Below are positions 59,294 to 64,000 of a stretch of 64,000 nt of DNA, piece after piece. Both the position numbers and the translations under genes were made by a program. The DNA is from Alphaproteobacteria bacterium. Its GTDB lineage: Bacteria > Myxococcota_A > UBA796 > GCA-2862545. Below the pieces are notes generated by a model. The model was given only the letters and a program-made list of their open reading frames with translations. It was not told where the DNA came from and searched no databases. How positions within the stretch are numbered: position 1 is the stretch's first letter; each line of letters starts with the position of its first letter. The DNA is taken from assembly GCA_020632875.1 (NCBI GenBank), contig JACKET010000018.1:62001-126000 (forward strand), read 5' to 3'.

Positions 59294-60124
59294 ATGCTCC
59301 ACGCGATGGACCAGCTCCCCTCGTCGCTCTGGGCCGCGGTCGCCGGCTTCGCCGTGCTGTCGTCGCTGTACAGCCTCGTCGTGGGCGGGCTCCTGCTCAC
59401 AGGGCGACGCGTTCCTCCCGTCCTGGCGGTCGCTCCGACGGGGGTGGCGCTGCTCGTCGCCTGCGGCGTGGCCTTCTGGAGCGCCGGCAACCTCCCCTGG
59501 GACACGAGCACCGTCGGTGCCGTCCGCCGCATCGAGCTCGCCACGCCCGACTTCCTGATGCGCACGGCGCTGTTCCCGGCGATCTACCCGGGTCTCGCGC
59601 TGCTCGTCGCCACGTCCGCCATCGCGGCCCCGCTGCGCGGCCCGCGCACCACGTGGCCCGCCGGCGTCGGCCTGCTGCTCGCCCTGCTCGGGTTCTTCGC
59701 GCTGACGGCCGGCGCGATGCTCGACCTCGCCGCCACCGAGACCGGCGTGCTGCTGCTGCTCGTCGGTCCCCTCGCGCTCGTCGCGTTGATCGCGCTGATC
59801 CGCGGCGACGAAGAGGGCGCGGGCCCCGAGGCCAGCGTGATCGGCGCCGTGGCGTTCGGGCACGCCGTCGCGGCGGGCGTCACCGCGGTCCTCGCCGTCT
59901 CCCGGTACGACCAGCTCCTCACCCACGTCTACGCGGGCGACCCGGCGGCCTGGCGCGCTCCGGCCGCCGCGATCGCGGTCCTCGCCACGGTGGGCATGTC
60001 CGCGGCCGCCACGACGGGCGTCACCGCGACCCGACCGCGCACCTACGCCGGCGTGGGCGCGCTCGCGACGCTGGGCCTGTGGGTGCCCCTCGCGATGGTC
60101 GGCGCGCTGACGCAGCTCGTATAG
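59294..60124 (+). CDS. Polytopic membrane protein, unknown
   Basis: The 276-residue product has about seven hydrophobic segments and no large loop. Starts at 59294 and 59306 (second ATG) are both possible and neither has a clear ribosome site. It lies between two envelope proteins. I do not recognise a family. Confidence 0.6.
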   Translation: MLHAMDQLPSSLWAAVAGFAVLSSLYSLVVGGLLLTGRRVPPVLAVAPTGVALLVACGVAFWSAGNLPWDTSTVGAVRRIELATPDFLMRTALFPAIYPGLALLVATSAIAAPLRGPRTTWPAGVGLLLALLGFFALTAGAMLDLAATETGVLLLLVGPLALVALIALIRGDEEGAGPEASVIGAVAFGHAVAAGVTAVLAVSRYDQLLTHVYAGDPAAWRAPAAAIAVLATVGMSAAATTGVTATRPRTYAGVGALATLGLWVPLAMVGALTQLV

Positions 60125-60138
60125 GCTACGTTCCCTGC

Positions 60139-60531
60139 ATGCTCCGCTTCGTCCCCGTCCTGCTCGTCGCCTGCGCCGGCCCGCCGGGCATCCAGCCCTG
60201 CGATCCGCTCGCTCAGATCATGCCGCCCGAGTACCTGCGCGTCGGCAACGACGACCTGATGCTGGCATCCGTGCGCTACGCGGGCTGCGACGAGGTCCGG
60301 TTCCACCTCTGCAGCACCGCCGAAGACTGGCTCACGCCACAGGGCGCGTCCCTCCAGATGGCCACGTTCGGCGCGGCGGGCGACTGCGAAGACGAGATCT
60401 TCCAGGACGAGCCGCTCAACCTCCGCCCCGTCCGCGAGCAGTACCAGCGCGACTACGGCGTCGACGAGGCGACCATCGTGCTCACCGTGGGTGAGGTCGA
60501 GGTCGACTACAGCTTCTCCGACGCGCCGTGA
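60139..60531 (+). CDS. Small lipoprotein, unknown
   Basis: The 130-residue product has a lipoprotein signal (MLRFVPVLLVAC, Cys12). The mature part is beta-rich with four further Cys that could pair, and a Tyr-Asp-containing C-terminus (EVEVDYSFSDAP). Its TGA overlaps the next GTG by three bases (GTGA), so it is coupled to the GNAT-like gene. It is unrecognised. Confidence 0.65.
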   Translation: MLRFVPVLLVACAGPPGIQPCDPLAQIMPPEYLRVGNDDLMLASVRYAGCDEVRFHLCSTAEDWLTPQGASLQMATFGAAGDCEDEIFQDEPLNLRPVREQYQRDYGVDEATIVLTVGEVEVDYSFSDAP

Positions 60532-61163
60532 CCGGCCTGCCGCCGGTGGTCCTCCCACCGAGCGACGGCATCGACGTCCACGCCCACCTCCGTCGGATCT
60601 GCGCCGGGCCCCTCGGCGGTTGCGAGCTGCGGGCACCCGCCGACGACGCCCGCTGGCGCGAGGCGGCCGAAGCCCTCGGCCTCGTCGACGCCGGCATCCG
60701 CGAGCGCTGGAGGGGCGTGCTGCCCGGCCGTCCCGCGGATCCGGGCTTCGTCTCCCTGGCCTCGATGGGACCGGAGCGGTTCGTGGCCCGGCTCGGCGAG
60801 GCCCTCGAAGGGGTGGACGACCCGCGCTTCGGGTCCGATCCCGCCGCGCTCTTCGAGGCCTGGGAGCCGCTGGCTCCCGGCGAGGACGGCCTCTGGGGTG
60901 TCGTCGGGGACATCGGGGTCGTCGTCCCGCGCCGTGTCGAGCCCGAGGTCGGCTCGCTGCTGTTCGTCGGAACGTTCCCCCGGTGTCGGGGCCAGGGCCA
61001 CGGCCCCCGCCTCCACGACGCGGCGCTCGCGCTCCTCGGCCGTGCCGGCGCCTCGCTCTACGAGGACGAGGTCGCCGAGCGCAACGTCCCGATGCGCCGT
61101 TTGCTCCAGCGCTGCGGCGCGTCCCGGGTGGAGCGCTACCGCAGCCTGCTCCCCGCGGGTTGA
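60528..61163 (+). CDS. GNAT-like acetyltransferase
   Basis: The 211-residue product starts with GTG overlapping the preceding stop. Its second half has the GNAT acetyl-CoA-binding motif (VGTFPRCRGQGHGPRLHDAAL) and a following segment of the usual spacing (NVPMRRLLQRCGASRVERYRSL). The first 90 residues are not recognised and may hold the substrate. The acceptor amine or hydroxyl is unknown. There is no signal peptide. Confidence 0.72.
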   Translation: MTGLPPVVLPPSDGIDVHAHLRRICAGPLGGCELRAPADDARWREAAEALGLVDAGIRERWRGVLPGRPADPGFVSLASMGPERFVARLGEALEGVDDPRFGSDPAALFEAWEPLAPGEDGLWGVVGDIGVVVPRRVEPEVGSLLFVGTFPRCRGQGHGPRLHDAALALLGRAGASLYEDEVAERNVPMRRLLQRCGASRVERYRSLLPAG

Positions 61164-61191
61164 ATCGCCGTATCCTCGTGGCGGAGGGTGG

Positions 61192-62547
61192 TTGTCGCGC
61201 CTGCTCCTCGATCGTCGGCAGCTCGTCGTCGGGGCTGCCGCCCTCGCTGCGTCGTGTGCCGGCCCCCGGCCGCCGGGCGGGCCGAACGTGCTCGTCGTCC
61301 TCGTCGACCAGCTGCGGGCCTGCTCCCTGCCGGCGTACGGCGAGCGCGACCTCGAGACACCCGGCTTCGACCGCGTGTTCGCGGAGGGCACGCGCTGCGA
61401 CCGCGCGTTCACGCCGAATCCGCTGTGCGGCCCGGCGCGCGCGGCCCTGTTGACGGGCTGGCTCCCCGAGCACGTCGGCGTCCCCTCGAACGACCACGCC
61501 CTGAGCCTCGATGCCCGCACGTTCGGCGACGCCTTCCGCGCGGTGGGCTACCGCTGCGGCTGGATCGGGAAGTGGCACCTCGCGCCCCCCGGGCAGCAGC
61601 ACCCACACGGGTTGTTCGGCTTCGAGGACTGGTTCGCGAGCTACAACACGGGGCACCGCTACCGCCACAGCCGGTACTTCCTCGGCACCGACCCGACCGT
61701 CCACCGGCCCGAGCCCGCCGACCGCTTCGAGCCCGCGTGGCAGGTCGATCAGGCGCTCGACAAGCTCGCGGAGTGGCAGGACGCGCCGTGGATGCTCGTC
61801 GTCAGCTTCGCCCCGCCTCACCCCCCGGACGGCGCATGGCCGGAGTGGGCGGACGAGCTCCCGGACGGCTTCCCTTTCGGGCTGGACCCCGCCGCGCTGA
61901 CCCTCCGCGCGAACGTCACCGTCGAAGACCTCCTCGACGGTCCGGCCCAGGGCGTCCGCAACTACCTGCTCCACTACGACGGGGCGATCCTGGCGCTCGA
62001 AGCCGAGATCCGGCGCCTGTTCGACGGGCTCGACGCGCTCGGGCTCGCGGACGACACCCTCGTGGTGCTCACGTCCGACCACGGCGACCTCGCCGGCTCC
62101 CACGGGCTCTACCTCAAGCAGAAGCCCTACGACGAGGCCGTGCGGGTGCCGCTGGGCTTCCGGTGGCCGGGCCGGATCCCCGTCGGCGCCTGGGGCACGC
62201 CGTTCTCCCACGTCGACCTGCTCCCGACCGTCGCGGGCCTCGCGGGCGTGCCGCTCGCGGCGCCGGTGCAGGGGCGCGACCTCTCCACGGCCCTGTTGGA
62301 GGGCACCGAGCTCGAAGCGCCCGTCCTGATGGGCTCCCACGTCGGCCGTCCGGAGCTCGAGTGGTGGAGCCTGCGCGACCGGCGCCACCAGTACGTGCGG
62401 TACACGTCGGGCGAGGAGCTGCTCTTCGACATGGATGCCGACCCCTACCAGCTCGACGATCTCTCCGGACGTCCCGAGCACGCCGCCCTCGAAGCGTCGC
62501 TCGCGGAGCGCCTCGCCGAAGAGCGCGCGCGCTTCGCGGTGGACTGA
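61192..62547 (+). CDS. Cys-type sulfatase with Tat/lipoprotein signal
   Basis: The 451-residue product starts at TTG behind GGAGGG. A twin-arginine pattern (DRRQLVVGAAALAASC) ends at Cys22, a possible Tat lipoprotein. It keeps the sulfatase set: metal Asp39 in LVDQLRA, the motif CGPAR at 79-83 whose Cys would become formylglycine, GKWHL, and VVLTSDHGDLAGSHG. It would cleave sulfate esters outside the cytoplasm. Activity needs a formylglycine-generating enzyme. The only SUMF1 domain seen here is that of the VKOR fusion, which lacks one catalytic Cys. Confidence 0.9.
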   Translation: MSRLLLDRRQLVVGAAALAASCAGPRPPGGPNVLVVLVDQLRACSLPAYGERDLETPGFDRVFAEGTRCDRAFTPNPLCGPARAALLTGWLPEHVGVPSNDHALSLDARTFGDAFRAVGYRCGWIGKWHLAPPGQQHPHGLFGFEDWFASYNTGHRYRHSRYFLGTDPTVHRPEPADRFEPAWQVDQALDKLAEWQDAPWMLVVSFAPPHPPDGAWPEWADELPDGFPFGLDPAALTLRANVTVEDLLDGPAQGVRNYLLHYDGAILALEAEIRRLFDGLDALGLADDTLVVLTSDHGDLAGSHGLYLKQKPYDEAVRVPLGFRWPGRIPVGAWGTPFSHVDLLPTVAGLAGVPLAAPVQGRDLSTALLEGTELEAPVLMGSHVGRPELEWWSLRDRRHQYVRYTSGEELLFDMDADPYQLDDLSGRPEHAALEASLAERLAEERARFAVD

Positions 62548-62710
62548 CGCAGGGGATCCCAAAGGTACGCCTGCGCTGGGCCCACGACCCGCCGACTGGG
62601 CTACGCGAAGACCCACAACGTCTTTGGCAGATACAGAAATCCACGTTGACGCCTCCACTCCTAATGGGGGATCATCGAGCGGCGGCCCCCTAAGCCGAAT
62701 GGAGAACAAG

Positions 62711-63202
62711 ATGATCCGATTCTTCTTGGCAGTAGGCGCGCATGCGTCGATGCCCAATTCGAGCCCAGTCATCGCCGCGACCCTGAGCGCCGAAAACGCA
62801 AACTTCCAACTATCGCTCACGCCTCTCCAGTCAGATGTAGAACCATTCCTTGCCGAAGTGGAGTATCATGTCTTCGCTGAACACGAAGAAGTCCATTGGA
62901 GCGAGACGTTTGCGCTTCAATCGTTTCGAACGGAGCTCGGCGTTTCGACCCTTCCTGCCGTCGCCGTCGACCTCATCGAGAGAGCGACCCAAGGGAGAGT
63001 GTGGATCGAGGCCCAGGTTCGTGTTTTCACCACCATTGGAACGACGCGAGTGGCTGTCCCCGCTCAACTAGTGAGCGGCACGCCAATGCCAAGGTCCCTA
63101 CTACTGGTTGACGGCGAGGAAATGCTCGTGACGTGGACAGGAACCTCGAGTCTGAGGAGGTGGCACCATGATTGCCGTATTGATCTCTCTTGCGACACCT
63201 GA
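62711..63202 (+). CDS. Small protein in lower-GC DNA, unknown
   Basis: The 163-residue product starts at ATG with GGAG six bases upstream; an ATG at 62699 is in frame. The N-terminus (MIRFFLAVGAHASMPN) is only weakly signal-like. The rest is beta-rich (FQLSLTPLQSDVEPFLAEVEYHVF and RVWIEAQVRVFTTIG). The codon use and AT content differ from upstream genes. It overlaps the metallopeptidase gene by 35 bases. No family is recognised. Confidence 0.6.
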   Translation: MIRFFLAVGAHASMPNSSPVIAATLSAENANFQLSLTPLQSDVEPFLAEVEYHVFAEHEEVHWSETFALQSFRTELGVSTLPAVAVDLIERATQGRVWIEAQVRVFTTIGTTRVAVPAQLVSGTPMPRSLLLVDGEEMLVTWTGTSSLRRWHHDCRIDLSCDT

Positions 63203-64000
63203 TGCGGCCGCCGCCTCTGTATTCCAAAAGGTATGCTTCAAATACGACGCGAATTTCTTGGATGTGGGCAATGGGGACGACCACGTAACGCATAACAACA
63301 CCTACAAAGCCCAGAACGCGAAATACAGCATCAGCGAGTACGGGGGGCCCACAGTCTCAAGCGGCTACCTGAATGACGACGGGTGTGTCTCCTTGTTTCT
63401 AAGCAACACGAAGTCATATCTCTACGTGATGGCTAGCCAGGCGAATTTTGGCGCCGCAAGCATCGACGTTCACCCCACACGAAGCCAGGCCCAGCAACTC
63501 TATGGGCATGCTGTAGGGCCCGTCACACCGACCGGAGGTACCTACAATGTCACCGCCTCGGCATCGATTCCGGGTAATGACTGGGTTAACGTAATGATCG
63601 CTTGGACGAAAACGTTCAAGCGCGCACCCGCCGCGTGGCCCGGATACAGCTACAACCTCTACATGGAGGCGCCGTCGGGAGGAGGTGCTGCAGCTTGGGA
63701 AGCCGATCGATTTTACCAAGGCACGCTCTACCCTGGCGTATCCATCGACCCCAACAACGTCGCCGCCCTCTACAAATTTGCACTCGTGCACGAATTGGGT
63801 CACGCAATTGGTTTCTACGTGAATTGCCAGCGTGACGCCGCCTGCGGCACCGCTCAGGGTGAACAGCCGTTCTTCGAAAATGAGTCGGATCCATGTGATC
63901 CGACACTCACGGGGAACGACCTGGGACATGACTACAACTCGAAAGAGAACCAAACCGCTGCCGAAATCGAAGGCTGGGCCCACTACGTAGCCGCCTTCAC
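63168..64000 (+). CDS. HExxH metallopeptidase-like secreted protein, cut by window end
   Basis: The reading starts at ATG behind GAGGAGG and runs off the window after 277 codons, so its stop is unseen. A short signal-like start (MIAVLISLATPDAAAAS) is followed by a beta-rich, Asn/Tyr-rich region of about 180 residues. The zinc motif HELGHAIGF (His208-His212) follows, and EGWAHYV about 60 residues later could supply the third, Glu ligand. Cys pairs suggest an exported enzyme. The gene has clearly lower GC and more mixed codons than most of the window, a sign of transfer. The family beyond the zincin clan is not assigned. Confidence 0.75.
   Translation, partial: MIAVLISLATPDAAAASVFQKVCFKYDANFLDVGNGDDHVTHNNTYKAQNAKYSISEYGGPTVSSGYLNDDGCVSLFLSNTKSYLYVMASQANFGAASIDVHPTRSQAQQLYGHAVGPVTPTGGTYNVTASASIPGNDWVNVMIAWTKTFKRAPAAWPGYSYNLYMEAPSGGGAAAWEADRFYQGTLYPGVSIDPNNVAALYKFALVHELGHAIGFYVNCQRDAACGTAQGEQPFFENESDPCDPTLTGNDLGHDYNSKENQTAAEIEGWAHYVAAF

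Overview
The window reads as chromosomal DNA of a high-GC, Gram-negative, predatory- or soil-type deltaproteobacterium, most likely a member of Myxococcota. This is inferred from very high GC with strong G/C third positions, dense short operons with ATGA/TGATG stop-start overlaps, many lipoproteins with long Asp-Thr/Ala/Ser tracts, a MopE-type metal-binding motif, a Hanks-type kinase with an extracytoplasmic tail, a class III cyclase and a multihaem lipoprotein. No rRNA, tRNA, CRISPR array, transposase or integrase was recognised.

Layout. 0-2.9 kb: a deoxynucleoside kinase cut by the window edge, an Asp-tract lipoprotein, a repeat-rich spacer, and a bfd-bfr iron-storage pair behind two Fur-box-like palindromes. 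2.9-6.4 kb: a TonB-dependent receptor translationally coupled to two lipoproteins. 6.4-9.4 kb: heptanucleotide arrays, an Asp-tract lipoprotein, a double-HTH protein and small membrane proteins. 9.4-13.2 kb: a two-subunit xanthine-dehydrogenase-type molybdoenzyme. 13.3-22.0 kb: a five-gene minus-strand operon with a Ser/Thr kinase, a secreted protein, a pilin-like subunit, a chaperone-like protein and a 1713-residue usher-like/SdrB/Big2 protein. 22.1-26.4 kb: repeat arrays, two small membrane proteins, then a periplasmic thiol-redox cluster with a TlpA-like thioredoxin and a VKOR-DsbA-SUMF1 fusion. 26.4-31.3 kb: repeats, an S66 LD-carboxypeptidase, a locally duplicated and partly broken small-gene cluster, and a ceramidase-family lipoprotein.

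31.3-38.2 kb: an isolated HEPN protein of lower GC, a small secreted protein, a lipase-maturation-factor protein, and yicC-gmk-relA/spoT without rpoZ. 38.2-43.5 kb: one plus-strand run of an ABC permease and ATPase, an O-methyltransferase, a TPR-like membrane protein, an Asp-tract lipoprotein and a dienelactone hydrolase. 43.5-47.8 kb: a pentahaem cytochrome lipoprotein, a PEGA-like protein and a class III cyclase in one operon, next to a PAS-PAS histidine kinase. 47.8-53.5 kb: dispersed repeats, a beta-helix lipoprotein, an atypical sulfatase-fold protein and a divergent arylsulfotransferase-like lipoprotein. 53.5-56.8 kb: two divergent GT39-like membrane glycosyltransferases. 56.8-64 kb: a coupled AAA ATPase and PD-(D/E)XK-like nuclease pair, envelope proteins, a GNAT protein, a Cys-type Tat sulfatase and, in lower-GC DNA, a truncated HExxH metallopeptidase.

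The strongest candidates for undescribed biology are the kinase-linked chaperone/usher-like operon (13.3-22.0 kb), the VKOR-DsbA-SUMF1 fusion (23.6-25.6 kb) and the two-gene ATPase plus nuclease unit (56.8-58.5 kb). The intergenic DNA carries unusually varied heptanucleotide tandem arrays and at least three other dispersed repeat families. Functions are inferred from motifs read by eye; no database search was run.
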